The translations under genes were made by a program, and so were the position numbers. Shown piece by piece: positions 36,302 through 46,814 of a DNA stretch of 64,000 nt. The stretch is from Chloroflexi bacterium GWB2_54_36 (GTDB taxonomy: Bacteria > Chloroflexota > Anaerolineae > Anaerolineales > Anaerolineaceae), in the NCBI GenBank assembly GCA_001796355.1, contig MGMG01000088.1:1-64000 (forward strand), in the 5' to 3' direction. The notes beneath the pieces were generated by a model. That model ran no database searches. It was not told the origin of the DNA and saw only the letters and a program-made list of their open reading frames with translations. Positions within the stretch are counted from its first letter, which is position 1, and the number at the start of each line of letters is the position of its first letter.

Positions 36302-37465
36302 ATGAGCCCAGAAGATACCTCACAAAAAACCAAAACTTGTCCTACCTGTGGCACTCGCTTAGCCGAAAACGCCACCCGTTGTCTGGTCTGCGGACGCTCC
36401 TTCACGGTCGGGGAAAGTAAAGAAAAAAAACCGGCTGCCGCTGCCTCGGTACATAGCCCCAAACTACCCGAAGTCACCCTCTCGCTGCCCATCGCGATTG
36501 GCTTGATTCTGCTGATCCTGGCGATCGGCGCCGGGACGGTTTTTGGCGTGCTACGCGGCACCGGCCAGGTGATCGAACCTACTGTGACCGTTACCTTAAC
36601 CCAGACGCCAACCGTCACCATGACACCGACGGCTACCTCAACCCCCACCATCGAAGCCACCTGGACGCCGCTGCCCCCTGTTGAAATTACCGTTGCCCTC
36701 AACGATAACTGCATCGTCCTTGCGTCGCGCTACAATGTATCGGTCAACAGCATCATCACGATGAACAACCTGTCGGCTGCCTGCGACACGCTTTCGCTTG
36801 GCCAAAAACTGCTGATCCCGCAGCCAACGCCAACCGCGTCACCGGCGCCCACCCAAACGTTGAGCGCTGCCGATGCCACCGATACCGCCTGCCAAAAAGT
36901 TGAATACATGGTGCTGCCCAATGATACGTTGTTCGCAATCGCGAGTGCCTACAACGTCTCCATGGAGGCAATCCAAAATTACAACGGGCTGGCATCAGAT
37001 GTCGTGTACGAAGGGATGCCGTTGATTATTCCGTTGTGCGAACGCCTGCCAACCGCCGGTCCAACCCCCACCCCCACCAACCCGCCGCCCTATGCTGCAC
37101 CTAACCTGCTACTGCCGGCTGACGGGGCAATCTTCACCGCAGCCAATGACAGCATAACCCTGCAATGGGCAGCAGTCGGAACGCTGCGCCAGAATGAAGC
37201 CTACGCTGTGACGGTGGAAGATATCACCGAAGGCAAGGGGCGCAAGCTGACCGAATATGTCTCGGACACCAAATTCATACTCCCGGCGACCTTCCGCCCC
37301 AGCGACTCCATGCCGCACGTGCTCAAGTGGTTCGTGGTACCTGTGCGCCAAATTGGCTCCGCCATCGACGGCAAACCGATTTACGAACCGTCAGGCGCTT
37401 CCAGCGCTGCCCGAGCATTTGTCTGGTGGAGCACTGGCGGGGCAGCCACCACCCCGACCCCGTAA
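36302..37465 (+). CDS. Zinc-ribbon, single-TM, double-LysM protein
   Basis: CPTCGTRLAENATRCLVCGRSF; TM; two LysM-like segments (CIVLASRYNVSVNSIITMNNL; NDTLFAIASAYNVSMEAIQNYNGL). Confidence 0.8.
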   Translation: MSPEDTSQKTKTCPTCGTRLAENATRCLVCGRSFTVGESKEKKPAAAASVHSPKLPEVTLSLPIAIGLILLILAIGAGTVFGVLRGTGQVIEPTVTVTLTQTPTVTMTPTATSTPTIEATWTPLPPVEITVALNDNCIVLASRYNVSVNSIITMNNLSAACDTLSLGQKLLIPQPTPTASPAPTQTLSAADATDTACQKVEYMVLPNDTLFAIASAYNVSMEAIQNYNGLASDVVYEGMPLIIPLCERLPTAGPTPTPTNPPPYAAPNLLLPADGAIFTAANDSITLQWAAVGTLRQNEAYAVTVEDITEGKGRKLTEYVSDTKFILPATFRPSDSMPHVLKWFVVPVRQIGSAIDGKPIYEPSGASSAARAFVWWSTGGAATTPTP

Positions 37466-37481
37466 ACAGGTATAAACAACC

Positions 37482-37509
37482 AAAATGCCGCTCAAAAGAG
37501 CGGCATTTT
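37482..37509. terminator. Terminator between convergent LysM gene and trxB
   Basis: AAAATGCCGCTCAAAAGAGCGGCATTTT. Confidence 0.88.
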
Positions 37510-37531
37510 ATATCTGAAATAACGCTCAGCT

Positions 37532-38521
37532 TTATTTCTCGGCAACAGCCTGTTCAAGGCTGTGCTCTTCCATGAAACGCCCGGCCTGAATGGCTGCGGC
37601 TGCGCCCATTCCTGCCGACGTGACCACCTGGCGGTAATGCGAGTCCATCACCTCGCCGGCTGCGTACACTCCGGGGATGTTGGTGGTCATGGTCAAGTCG
37701 GTCTTGATATAACCCTTGTCGTCCATTTCCAACTGCCCTTTGAAAAGCTGAGTGTTGGGCGTGTGTCCGACGAAAATGAAGACGCCGTCAGCCGCAAAGG
37801 TGGATTTCTCGCCGGTTACCATGTTGCGGAGTTTCAATCCCTCCACGCCATTCTCGCCAATAATTTCTTCCGCAACCGTGTTCCAGACGAAGCTGATCTT
37901 CGGATTCTCCTTTGCCCGGCGCTGCAAAATCGCGCCTGCGCGTAATTCATCCCGGCGGTGGATGATGGTCACCGAAGACGCATAGCGCGTTAAGAATAAA
38001 GCCTCTTCCAGCGCGCTGTCGCCGCCGCCAATAACGGCCAATTTTTTCTCTTTGAAGAACCAACCGTCGCAGGTGGCACAATAGGACACCCCGCGCCCGA
38101 TTAGCGTGTTTTCACCCGGAATGTTCAGGTGGTTGGGGGCAGCTCCTGTGGAGATGATTACCGTCTCCGCCAGAATTGTCTTTCCGTAAGTCTTCACAGC
38201 AAATGGCCGGCGGCTAAAATCGACTTCAGTTGCCATGTCGTATTCAAATCGGGCGCCAAAGCGCTCCGCCTGTTTCTTGAATAATTCACCCAGTTCCGCT
38301 CCGCCAACCCCATCCGGGAAGCCCGGATAATTTTCGATGGTAAACGTCAGCGAAGCCTGCCCACCCAACTCAGTACCAATTAACACCAGCGGGTTCAACT
38401 CCGCGCGTGCAGCGTACAGCGCTGCAGACATTCCCGCCGGACCAGCCCCCAGTACCAGCACTTTTTCAACTTTTTTCTCAGCATCAGCCTGCGGCGATGA
38501 TAAATTTAACTGTAATTCCAT
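37532..38521 (-). CDS. trxB: Thioredoxin-disulfide reductase
   Basis: VLGAGPAGMSAALYAARA; SYCATCDGWFF; GGGDSALEEALFLT. Confidence 0.93.
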   Translation of the reverse strand: MELQLNLSSPQADAEKKVEKVLVLGAGPAGMSAALYAARAELNPLVLIGTELGGQASLTFTIENYPGFPDGVGGAELGELFKKQAERFGARFEYDMATEVDFSRRPFAVKTYGKTILAETVIISTGAAPNHLNIPGENTLIGRGVSYCATCDGWFFKEKKLAVIGGGDSALEEALFLTRYASSVTIIHRRDELRAGAILQRRAKENPKISFVWNTVAEEIIGENGVEGLKLRNMVTGEKSTFAADGVFIFVGHTPNTQLFKGQLEMDDKGYIKTDLTMTTNIPGVYAAGEVMDSHYRQVVTSAGMGAAAAIQAGRFMEEHSLEQAVAEK

Positions 38522-38581
38522 GCGTGTTCTCCAGTAAATATTTTTTGGCTATTAATAAGATGCAATGCAGCCGGAAAAGTT

Positions 38582-39931
38582 TCACAATACAGCGGCTTTA
38601 TCCGCGATTTCCAACGCCTGATCGATCACGGCAAATCCTTCCGCCAGCTGCTCAGGGGTAATGATCAATGGCGGCAGCAGCAGAATGGTGTGCCAGTGGA
38701 TGGACAAGAACACGCCATGATCGAGCAGGTATTTTTTGACCGCTGTCATGGTGGCGTTGGTTTCATTCCAGGGGGAGAGCGGCTCGCGGGTTGCTTTATT
38801 TTTGACCAGCTCGATGATGCCAAAAAGCCCAATCGAGCGCACCTCGCCGACCGAAGGATGCCGGTCGACAAGTTCCGCCAGCATATCCGCCATCACTTTC
38901 CCGCTCTCGCGTGCTTTTTCCATCAAGCGGTCAGTCTGCATGACGCGAATATTGGCAATCGCGGCTGCCAGCGACACCGGATGTGCATTGAAGGTCAGCC
39001 CACCTTCATAGATCCGGTCGTCGAACGCAGCCGCTATTTCAGGTTTCATTGCCACGCAGCCCAGCGGTGCATAAGCAGACGTTAATCCTTTCGCCATGGT
39101 GATCATATCCGGCACCACGTTCCAGTGATTGACGGCAAACCATTCGCCAGTGCGTCCAAAGCCGCTCATCACCTCGTCGCTGATCATGACGATCCCGTAA
39201 CGATCGCAGATCGCACGCACGCCCTGCAGGTAACCTTCCGGCGGGATAATAACGCCGTTGGTGCCAGTCACTGTCTCCATCAAAATGGCAGCAATGGTAT
39301 TTGGATTCTCGTATTGGATGATCTCGTCCAGGTGATTAAGATAATCGCGCGCAAATTCCGCTTCGCTGATTTCTGGTTTGCCCCGGTGAAAGGTTGACCG
39401 GTAGCTGTAGGGGTCCAGGAAGTGCACCACGCCGGGCATCAGATCCGGTTCCCAGGCTGTGCGGCGCGGGTCACCGGTCAGCGCCATCGCCCCGGCGGTT
39501 GCACCGTGGTAGCTGCGGTAGCGCGTCAAAATTTTGTGCCGGCCGGTGTAACCCCGCGCCAGTTTGACTGCATTCTCGTTGGCGCCCGCTCCGCCTAATG
39601 TGTAAAGGAACTTGCTCAAGCCTGGAGGGGTTATCTCAGCCAGCAGCTGTCCCAGTTCAGCCCGGGCGCGGGTTGCCATGCCGGGAGCGGCGAAAGGCAG
39701 TTCACGCAACTGCTGCGCCATCGCCTCGATCACCCGTTCGTCGCCGTGCCCGATGTTGACGCACATCGTCATGGAATTGAAATCTAGGTAGCGTTTGCCG
39801 TTGGCGTCCCAAAAATAAACGCCCTTGGCGCGGGTTACCGGGATGGGACTGACCTTGCCCTGGGCAGACCAGGTCCAAAAGCTATATTCTAGCGAGAGCG
39901 GTAATATTTCGTTGTCTTGGATGGGAGACAT
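38582..39931 (-). CDS. Class III aminotransferase (taurine/omega-amino acid type)
   Basis: SYHGATAGAMALTGDPRR; MISDEVMSGFGRTG; ITMAKGLTSAY; start MSPIQDNEILPLSLEYSFWTWSAQG at 39931. Confidence 0.82.
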   Translation of the reverse strand: MSPIQDNEILPLSLEYSFWTWSAQGKVSPIPVTRAKGVYFWDANGKRYLDFNSMTMCVNIGHGDERVIEAMAQQLRELPFAAPGMATRARAELGQLLAEITPPGLSKFLYTLGGAGANENAVKLARGYTGRHKILTRYRSYHGATAGAMALTGDPRRTAWEPDLMPGVVHFLDPYSYRSTFHRGKPEISEAEFARDYLNHLDEIIQYENPNTIAAILMETVTGTNGVIIPPEGYLQGVRAICDRYGIVMISDEVMSGFGRTGEWFAVNHWNVVPDMITMAKGLTSAYAPLGCVAMKPEIAAAFDDRIYEGGLTFNAHPVSLAAAIANIRVMQTDRLMEKARESGKVMADMLAELVDRHPSVGEVRSIGLFGIIELVKNKATREPLSPWNETNATMTAVKKYLLDHGVFLSIHWHTILLLPPLIITPEQLAEGFAVIDQALEIADKAAVL

Positions 39932-40062
39932 AAATCCTCGGAGAGAGCGTCCATTTCGAAAGCTTAATTGGAATCCTATCATAAAACCTTTCGTATGACT
40001 TGTTTCTTAAGGCAGAAGGATGCCTGTGCTATAATCGCCGCATCCTAGAATGCAGGAAACTT

Positions 40063-40509
40063 ATGCCATCATTCCGGCAGAACTCATTTACTGGTAATAG
40101 CAAGGCGCATTGCGTTGCCTGTGACCACGGCGTTTTCCATCCCCAGGCTTTAATTGGGTTGAACCTCTTCAATGCTGGAGAATATTTCGAGGCTCATGAA
40201 GCGCTCGAACTCGCCTGGCGTGAAGACAACAGTACCATCCGCGATTTGTACCGCGGAATTTTGCAGGTGGCAGTCATGTACCACCATATCCTCCAGCAAA
40301 ACTTTCGCGGGGCGGTCAAGGTGTACCACCGCTGCATGCCCTGGTTGGAGCCTTTTCCCGCCTATTGCCGCGGCGTGGACGTTGGCAGTTTGCGCCATAA
40401 CTGCCAGGAAGTGTATGACGAACTTGCCCGGCTCGGACCGAATGGTATCACCCGATTTGATCGGTCGTACCTGCGCCCGATCCGCTTTTCACCTCCGGTA
40501 GAGGGTTAA
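40063..40509 (+). CDS. DUF309 family protein
   Basis: GLNLFNAGEYFEAHEALELAWRED...LYRGILQVAVMYHHI. Confidence 0.8.
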   Translation: MPSFRQNSFTGNSKAHCVACDHGVFHPQALIGLNLFNAGEYFEAHEALELAWREDNSTIRDLYRGILQVAVMYHHILQQNFRGAVKVYHRCMPWLEPFPAYCRGVDVGSLRHNCQEVYDELARLGPNGITRFDRSYLRPIRFSPPVEG

Positions 40510-40514
40510 ACGCC

Positions 40515-41294
40515 TTGACTCATCCCTTACCCCTTCTTGGCAAAGTTGCCTTGATCACTGGCGGCGGGCGCGGCATTGGGAAAGCCATCTCGCTGCGCTT
40601 GGCGCAGCAGGGTGCGGATATTGTCATTAATTATGTGCGCAACCAAACCCCGGCTGAGGAAACCGCCGAAGCTGCCCGATCGATGGGACGCCGGGCGTTA
40701 ACATTTCGGGCCAACGTTGGCAAACTTGAAGATATTCAGCGCCTGTTTGCTCAAATAGAAGCTGAATTGGGCGGCTTGGACATTTTTATCAGCAACGCCG
40801 CCTCAGGTTTCAACCGCCCCGCCATGCTGCAAAAAGAAACCGGCTGGGACCACACCTTGAACGTCAATGCGCGCGCGCTGCTATTTGCAGCCCAATGCGC
40901 TGTTCCACTGATGAAGGCCCGCGGTGGAGGCAGCATCGTTGCGATCACCAGCCTGGGTTCGCAACGCGTCCTGCCCGATTACGTGGCTGTCGGCGCGTCC
41001 AAAGCCGCGCTGGAAGCCTTGGTGCGCTATCTGGCAGTCGAACTGGCGCCGGAAAAAATAGTGGTGAACGCTGTCTCGCCGTCGATCGTCGAGACAGATG
41101 CCCTCAAACATTTCGCCTCGCTCTCCGACCCTGATGTGCTCACGCGAGCCGTGGCCAACACGCCCGCTGGCCGGCTGGTACAGCCCGAGGATGTGGCTGG
41201 GGTGGTCGCCTTTCTTTGTTCACCCGACGCCGCGATGATCCGCGGTCAGGTTATCGTGGTGGACGGCGGTTTGACGCTTTTGACGCGCGGCTAA
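40515..41294 (+). CDS. SDR family oxidoreductase (FabL/FabI-like)
   Basis: ALITGGGRGIGKAISLRLAQQGADIVINY; YVAVGASKAALEALVRYLA. Confidence 0.82.
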   Translation: MTHPLPLLGKVALITGGGRGIGKAISLRLAQQGADIVINYVRNQTPAEETAEAARSMGRRALTFRANVGKLEDIQRLFAQIEAELGGLDIFISNAASGFNRPAMLQKETGWDHTLNVNARALLFAAQCAVPLMKARGGGSIVAITSLGSQRVLPDYVAVGASKAALEALVRYLAVELAPEKIVVNAVSPSIVETDALKHFASLSDPDVLTRAVANTPAGRLVQPEDVAGVVAFLCSPDAAMIRGQVIVVDGGLTLLTRG

Positions 41295-41314
41295 ACGCGT
41301 ACAATCGTTCGCGA

Positions 41315-41950
41315 TTACTGTTCGATCAGAACGGTTCGCGCCGGGGCTCCATCCGAACCGCCCAACTTGAGCGGGAGACATGCCAATTGGTATACCCCTG
41401 CCTTAATCTGGCTGAGGTCCACGCCTTCCAGAACCACAATTTTGGCCCGTAAAAGGATTTGGTGAGTCGGTTTGGACTGTTTATAGGGGGCAATGGACAG
41501 GTAATCGATGCCAACCAGTTGAATGCCCTGCTTCACCAAGAACTCAGCCCCATCCGCAGAGATACCCACGAACCCGGTTTGGAATTCTGTTTCGCCGCGC
41601 GCCCAATATTGCGAATTACGCGTTTTAAACAGCACCCGGGTGACGCCCTGGATCAAGCTGGCAGATTGGATTACTTCGGCAGTTATCAAATCGACATCGC
41701 TCCCCAGCTCGATCACCTGGACCGCGCCAAAAAGCACCTCCAGTGGCAAGGTTTCAATGGACGTGCCGTCCGCGAGAAAATGGAACGGAGCATCCACGTG
41801 CGTCCCGGTGTGCACGCCTATCGACATGCGGGAGACATTGGCGTTCGCGCCATCCTCGATTTTTTCCACCCGTTCCAAATCAACTTTAGGATCGCCAGGC
41901 CAGGTGGGAAGTTTTGGTGTTACGGTAAGTGAAATATCATGAATCCTCAT
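41315..41950 (-). CDS. Cyclase family protein (kynurenine formamidase-like)
   Basis: HTGTHVDAPFHFLADGTSIETLPLEVLFG. Confidence 0.82.
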   Translation of the reverse strand: MRIHDISLTVTPKLPTWPGDPKVDLERVEKIEDGANANVSRMSIGVHTGTHVDAPFHFLADGTSIETLPLEVLFGAVQVIELGSDVDLITAEVIQSASLIQGVTRVLFKTRNSQYWARGETEFQTGFVGISADGAEFLVKQGIQLVGIDYLSIAPYKQSKPTHQILLRAKIVVLEGVDLSQIKAGVYQLACLPLKLGGSDGAPARTVLIEQ

Positions 41951-41972
41951 GTCTGGTCCTCCTCGGGAAACC

Positions 41973-43658
41973 TTATGGCACGTCGCCCCAGCGGGTGACT
42001 GCGAAAATCTCGGTCAAAAAATCATAGCGTTCCGCAGCAGTCATAGGCCGCGGGCGGGCGTAATCTTCCAGCATGGCGGTGAGGATTTCGGTAGAGATAT
42101 GTCGATTATTATAAAACACATAGCGGTCGATGAACTCTTTTCGGGTTGCATCCGGGATCAGGCCGCCCCTGTGCATCTGATCGAAGAACAGGTTACCCAG
42201 GCCGTAGTGAATAAAACTGCCCTGGTAGAACTCCATCGCCATGGGATGATGCGCCTGGCTTCCGCTGACAATCACTGCGCCGGCATCCGCCATGGAGCGG
42301 AAGTCGCGCTCCTCGAACGGCTCGACATAATGCCGGTAGGCCTCGAAATACTGGAACGTGGCGATTACCTGGTAGCCTTCAGCGGTCAATTGGCGAATGC
42401 GCTCCCACATCCATGGGTAATCGCAATTCGCTACCCCGGATTGCGTTTCGGTCGCCCAGATGAACTCCGGTCCGGCCGGGTTGCAACCAATGAACGCCAG
42501 TTTATTGCCGTTATGCTCGATTGTGACGGCCTCGCGTGCCTGGAAAACGTCCTCGCCGGCGGCATAATATGCCCAGCCGCGCTGGCGGTAGAGATTCAAC
42601 GAGTACGCCAGTGCATCGCGGCCCCAATCCACGCCGTGATTGCCGGTCAATTCGATAATATCCGTGCCGACATCATCCAGCAGTTCGATATATTCCGGTT
42701 TGCTGCAAAATATGAGCGGGCCTGGGTAGGAGACTGGATCCGGACAAACCGGCGAAAAAGACACCTCATTGCTGATATGGGTCAGGTCGGCATTGATCAA
42801 CCAATCCCGCACCGCCTCGCCCGGGTAAGTCATGCCTTTTTCTTCCATTTTGACCGCCGTGGCGCGCACCAGCGCGGTCACCCCGGTCATGATCAACACC
42901 GTCATACGGGAGGGGTCGCGGTTGGAAGTAAGTTGCGGGAATTCGCCGTCCGTGACAGCCAGCTGCAAAGCGGCTAAAGCTTCCTCTTTACCCTGCCAAC
43001 CGAAATATGCTTTCAGTGGGTAGGCAGTGGCTTGAAAATCATTGCGCACCGGCGATTGCCCGTCCAGGGCAATCACTTTCCAGCGGGGTTCGAGGGCTTC
43101 AAAAGGAACCAAAGCCAGCGCCCCCGGTGTGTCCCAGGCAGCGGCTAAGATCTCGTCGGCTGGCAATATCTGCACGTTGCTGTCAGGAGCGCCCAGGAGC
43201 GGCTCTAGAGCGCGCAACGTGGCTGATTCAAGGTAGATGACTGGGGAAGGTTCCTGCAAACCCTGCCAGGCGTCCTCAAGGTCAGCCAGGGTCATTGTAT
43301 CCAGCAGCGAGGAAAAAGGAGCTGCCAGCGCATAAATCCACTCGACGTCGTCCGCAGAATTTTGCGCCAATCCCAATTTTAGGGCGGCCTCATCCTGGGA
43401 GGCGGCAGCGGGGAGCATCCTTACTTGGTCCAGCAGCATGGTCGGCAGTGCAGGATCGGTCCACACCGTCAAACTGCGCAGTGGAATAGCGGTCGCTGTG
43501 GGTATTACTGCTTCAGTCGGTTCGACCGATTGTGTTGCGGCTATCGTTTCATTCGGCGCCAGAGTCCCTTCGACCGCTACCGTCGGTTCGACAGGCGGCT
43601 GGGAACAAGCGGTTAGCAAAAAAATGAAAATAATAACGGTGAAAATCAGTTTTCGCAT
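41973..43658 (-). CDS. CapA/PgsA-like lipoprotein, copy 1
   Basis: Lipobox LLTAC; ELTGNHGVDWGRDAL; VSGSQAHHPMAMEFYQGSFIHYGLGNLFFDQ. Confidence 0.85.
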   Translation of the reverse strand: MRKLIFTVIIFIFLLTACSQPPVEPTVAVEGTLAPNETIAATQSVEPTEAVIPTATAIPLRSLTVWTDPALPTMLLDQVRMLPAAASQDEAALKLGLAQNSADDVEWIYALAAPFSSLLDTMTLADLEDAWQGLQEPSPVIYLESATLRALEPLLGAPDSNVQILPADEILAAAWDTPGALALVPFEALEPRWKVIALDGQSPVRNDFQATAYPLKAYFGWQGKEEALAALQLAVTDGEFPQLTSNRDPSRMTVLIMTGVTALVRATAVKMEEKGMTYPGEAVRDWLINADLTHISNEVSFSPVCPDPVSYPGPLIFCSKPEYIELLDDVGTDIIELTGNHGVDWGRDALAYSLNLYRQRGWAYYAAGEDVFQAREAVTIEHNGNKLAFIGCNPAGPEFIWATETQSGVANCDYPWMWERIRQLTAEGYQVIATFQYFEAYRHYVEPFEERDFRSMADAGAVIVSGSQAHHPMAMEFYQGSFIHYGLGNLFFDQMHRGGLIPDATRKEFIDRYVFYNNRHISTEILTAMLEDYARPRPMTAAERYDFLTEIFAVTRWGDVP

Positions 43659-43660
43659 CG

Positions 43661-45376
43661 TTAATCCTGATCGTTGATCTGCCAGCCGCTGACCTCAAAA
43701 TAAGTGGTCAACATGCGAGTGCGTTCATTATCCGTCATCGGCCGCGGGCGGGCAAAATCCTCCAGTTCAGCAGTCAGGATCTCCGCACCAAGGTATCGGC
43801 CATTATAGAAGATATGCCGGTCGAGAAATTCTCGGCGGTTGAAAGTATACATCTGGTCGAAAAATAGATTCCCAAGGCCATAGTGCACAAAGCTGTCGCC
43901 AATAAAGGCAAAGCCATGCGGGAAATGCGCTTGCGACCCGGAGACGATTACTGCCCCGGCTCCAGCCATTTTCTGCATCTCCTGCTGGGCCTGTCGGGAG
44001 GGCATGGTATCGTCCAACTCATAATGCTGGAAGGTTACGATAGGCAGGATGCCCTCTTCCAGCAAGTTCTGGATCTGGGAAGCCATAAGCTCCAGGTCGC
44101 ACGGCGCTGAACCCGGTAAGTCTTCAGTAGCCCAGTCACTTGGCGGGCCAGCCCGGTTGCACCCCAAAAAGGCAATCCGGTTGCCGTTATGTTCGATAAC
44201 CAGCGGTTGCAGCGCTGCATTCAAGTTAGCGCCGCCGCCGTAGGTCAAGATGTCACGGTCGCGGTACATTTCCAACGTCTTGGAGAGCGCCTCGCGCCCA
44301 TAATCAACCAGATGGTTGCCAGTCAGCTCAACAATCTCGACGTCGATCTGTTCCAGCAATTCGACATACTTCGGGTCACTGCAGAAGCGTGTTCCCAGAC
44401 GCACCGGGATGGCCGGGGGACACTGATCGTTGAAGGAAACTTCATTGCTGATATGGGTGAAGTCAGCGTCAAGCAGCCAGGGCAGGACATCACCAATCGG
44501 GTAATCAATGCCCATAGTTTCCATGCGTTCTGCCGTTGACCGGACCAGGGCGGTTACCCCGGTCAGCAGCACGCGGGTGAGTTTGCTTTCATCGCGGTTG
44601 GTGCTTGCAATTCCTGCATTCCGCAAGTCGCTGACCGTTGCCTGGCCGGTTGAGGTTTGCCCCTGCCAGCTAAATTTTACAGTAAGGGGGTAAGCCGATA
44701 AGTCCAGGCCGCGGTCAAAGGGCGAAAGCCCGCCGATCCTGATTACTTTCCAGCGCGGGGCAATTTCTTCGAAAGGTAGGATCGCCCAGGTGAATTTTTC
44801 CGACCAGGCAATTTCCAAAAGGTCATCACGATTGGCTACACGAATTTTAGAGAGGTTTGGTTCACCCCAAACCCGGCTAAATACCGCTAAAGTCGACTCA
44901 TCCAGCAGAATTTGTTGCGAGAAATCTCCCGTACCACTCCAAATTTGCTGCAATTCATCAACAGAAATTCCGTCCGTTATGGTTGGGAACGGCGCTACCA
45001 GCGCATACACCCAACTAAAATCCGCGTCGTCTGAGGCAATGTTCTCCCGTATCTCCAGATGAATATCGGCTGGATCAGCGCTTTTCGCAAAAACGAACGG
45101 GGCAGGCAGTTGCACAGCGGATGCGATTCCGGTCGGAATCCACTCTGGTAACCAGACCTGGATGCTGGTCGGCGTGGGTGTGGCGGTTGCAGTCGGCAGC
45201 GGTTGGAAGGGCGTCGCAGATAACTCGACAACCGCCGGGGGTTCAACTGTGTTGTTTAACCGGCCTGTCGGAGCAAAATTGGGCTGCGCCAGCACCGAGC
45301 AGCCAGCTAACAATAAGCCCAGGCTGGCAAGAAGTATGTTGGGAATCAAAGGGGAGAAGGATTTGTGTAAGATCAT
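43661..45376 (-). CDS. CapA/PgsA-like lipoprotein, copy 2
   Basis: Lipobox LLAGC; ELTGNHLVDYGREAL; VSGSQAHFPHGFAFIGDSFVHYGLGNLFFDQ. Confidence 0.85.
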   Translation of the reverse strand: MILHKSFSPLIPNILLASLGLLLAGCSVLAQPNFAPTGRLNNTVEPPAVVELSATPFQPLPTATATPTPTSIQVWLPEWIPTGIASAVQLPAPFVFAKSADPADIHLEIRENIASDDADFSWVYALVAPFPTITDGISVDELQQIWSGTGDFSQQILLDESTLAVFSRVWGEPNLSKIRVANRDDLLEIAWSEKFTWAILPFEEIAPRWKVIRIGGLSPFDRGLDLSAYPLTVKFSWQGQTSTGQATVSDLRNAGIASTNRDESKLTRVLLTGVTALVRSTAERMETMGIDYPIGDVLPWLLDADFTHISNEVSFNDQCPPAIPVRLGTRFCSDPKYVELLEQIDVEIVELTGNHLVDYGREALSKTLEMYRDRDILTYGGGANLNAALQPLVIEHNGNRIAFLGCNRAGPPSDWATEDLPGSAPCDLELMASQIQNLLEEGILPIVTFQHYELDDTMPSRQAQQEMQKMAGAGAVIVSGSQAHFPHGFAFIGDSFVHYGLGNLFFDQMYTFNRREFLDRHIFYNGRYLGAEILTAELEDFARPRPMTDNERTRMLTTYFEVSGWQINDQD

Positions 45377-45549
45377 GGAAAGCGTGGAATTAAGGAACGG
45401 ATTAGCCTGATCGGCTGCTGTGATGATGCCGGGTGTTATTATACCGCCCTGTCCCTGACCGGATGAAACCCTGCCCAGTTCAGATTTGATAGGTTGTGAC
45501 AGCTTTACTGGCTATAATTACGAATGAAAATCTCCCCAGCGAGGATTAA

Positions 45550-46707
45550 ATGCGCGAAATAGCTGTCATTGGAATTGGTCAGACCACCATTGATGAACAT
45601 TGGGATAAATCCTTACGCGACCTGGCCGGTAAAGCCGCCCTGGCGGCCATGGAGGATGCGGGCGTTCACGGCGTGGATGGGTTGTTCGTCGGCAACATGA
45701 TGTCCGGATCTGCCAACCACCAGCAACAGCTTGGCGCCCACATTGCCGATTGGATTGGCGTGCGTTACACCAACGCCATGCACATCGAATCAGCCTGTAG
45801 TTCAGGTGCAGCCGCCTTCCGCGCTGCCTTGATGGCAGTTGGTTCCGGTATGATGGAGGTAGCCCTGGTTGTCGGGGTCGAAAAAATGACCGACTCACCG
45901 GGTTCAGAAATTACCGCGCAACTGGCAACCGCTGCCGATGCCGATTGGGAAGCCAGCCAGGGCGTTTCTTTTATTGCGCTGAACGCGCTCATCATGAATC
46001 GCTACATGCATGAGTACGGCTGGGAACATCACCATTTTGCCCCCTTCTCGATCAATGCCCATGCCAACGCTGCCCACAATCCCATCGCCCGTTTAAGTTC
46101 TGCCATCACCGAAAAAGATTATCTCAAAGCTCCTATGATTAGCCCGCCGATTAATTTGATGGATTCCTCTTCCATCGGCGACGGCGCCGCTGCGGTTGTG
46201 ATCGCACCGGTGGAAATGCTTAAAAATTTGCCGCCACGCACGGAAATTCGCGTGCTCGGCTCTGGGGCTGCCACGGATACGATTGCCGTCCATTCACGCA
46301 AACAACCGCTCTGGCTGTCAGCAGCCGAAAAATCAGCTTTGCAAGCTTATAAAATGGCAGGCGTATCGCCCGCGGATATTGATTTGTTCGAAGTGCATGA
46401 CGCATTCAGCATTATGGCTGCCTTATCGCTGGAAGCTGCCGGTTTTGCCCAGCCTGGGCAAGGACCGCGCCTTGGTCTGGATGGCGAAATTGGCATTGAC
46501 GGGCGCATTCCTATTTGCACCCGCGGTGGATTGAAGGCGCGCGGCCATCCGGTTGGCGCAACGGGGGTGTACCAGATCGTCGAAGTGGTTCAGCAATTGC
46601 GCGGCGAAGCAACCGGTACCCAGGTCCAGGATGCCCGCATCGGAATGGCACAAAACATTGGCGGAAGCGGTTCCAATATTATTACTCATATCCTGGGGCG
46701 CATGTAA
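45550..46707 (+). CDS. Thiolase family protein (acetyl-CoA acetyltransferase-like)
   Basis: ESACSSGAAAFRAALMAV; VHDAFSIMAALSLEA; GGLKARGHPVGATGVYQIVE. Confidence 0.88.
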   Translation: MREIAVIGIGQTTIDEHWDKSLRDLAGKAALAAMEDAGVHGVDGLFVGNMMSGSANHQQQLGAHIADWIGVRYTNAMHIESACSSGAAAFRAALMAVGSGMMEVALVVGVEKMTDSPGSEITAQLATAADADWEASQGVSFIALNALIMNRYMHEYGWEHHHFAPFSINAHANAAHNPIARLSSAITEKDYLKAPMISPPINLMDSSSIGDGAAAVVIAPVEMLKNLPPRTEIRVLGSGAATDTIAVHSRKQPLWLSAAEKSALQAYKMAGVSPADIDLFEVHDAFSIMAALSLEAAGFAQPGQGPRLGLDGEIGIDGRIPICTRGGLKARGHPVGATGVYQIVEVVQQLRGEATGTQVQDARIGMAQNIGGSGSNIITHILGRM

Positions 46708-46814
46708 GGCGATACTGTAAAAGCTTGCTGCATGGTGGCATAATGACCTTGCCACACCCATCCACTTGTACCTAACCGCGGTACAATTTGGGCATCACTG
46801 CCCAGATTACCGCC

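Noticed and set aside
36085-36714. 209-aa minus-strand ORF opposite hemW/LysM genes
   Set aside because: Product is the reverse reading of Thr/Pro-rich linker coding sequence (VGVEVAVGVMVTVGVWVKVTVTVG)
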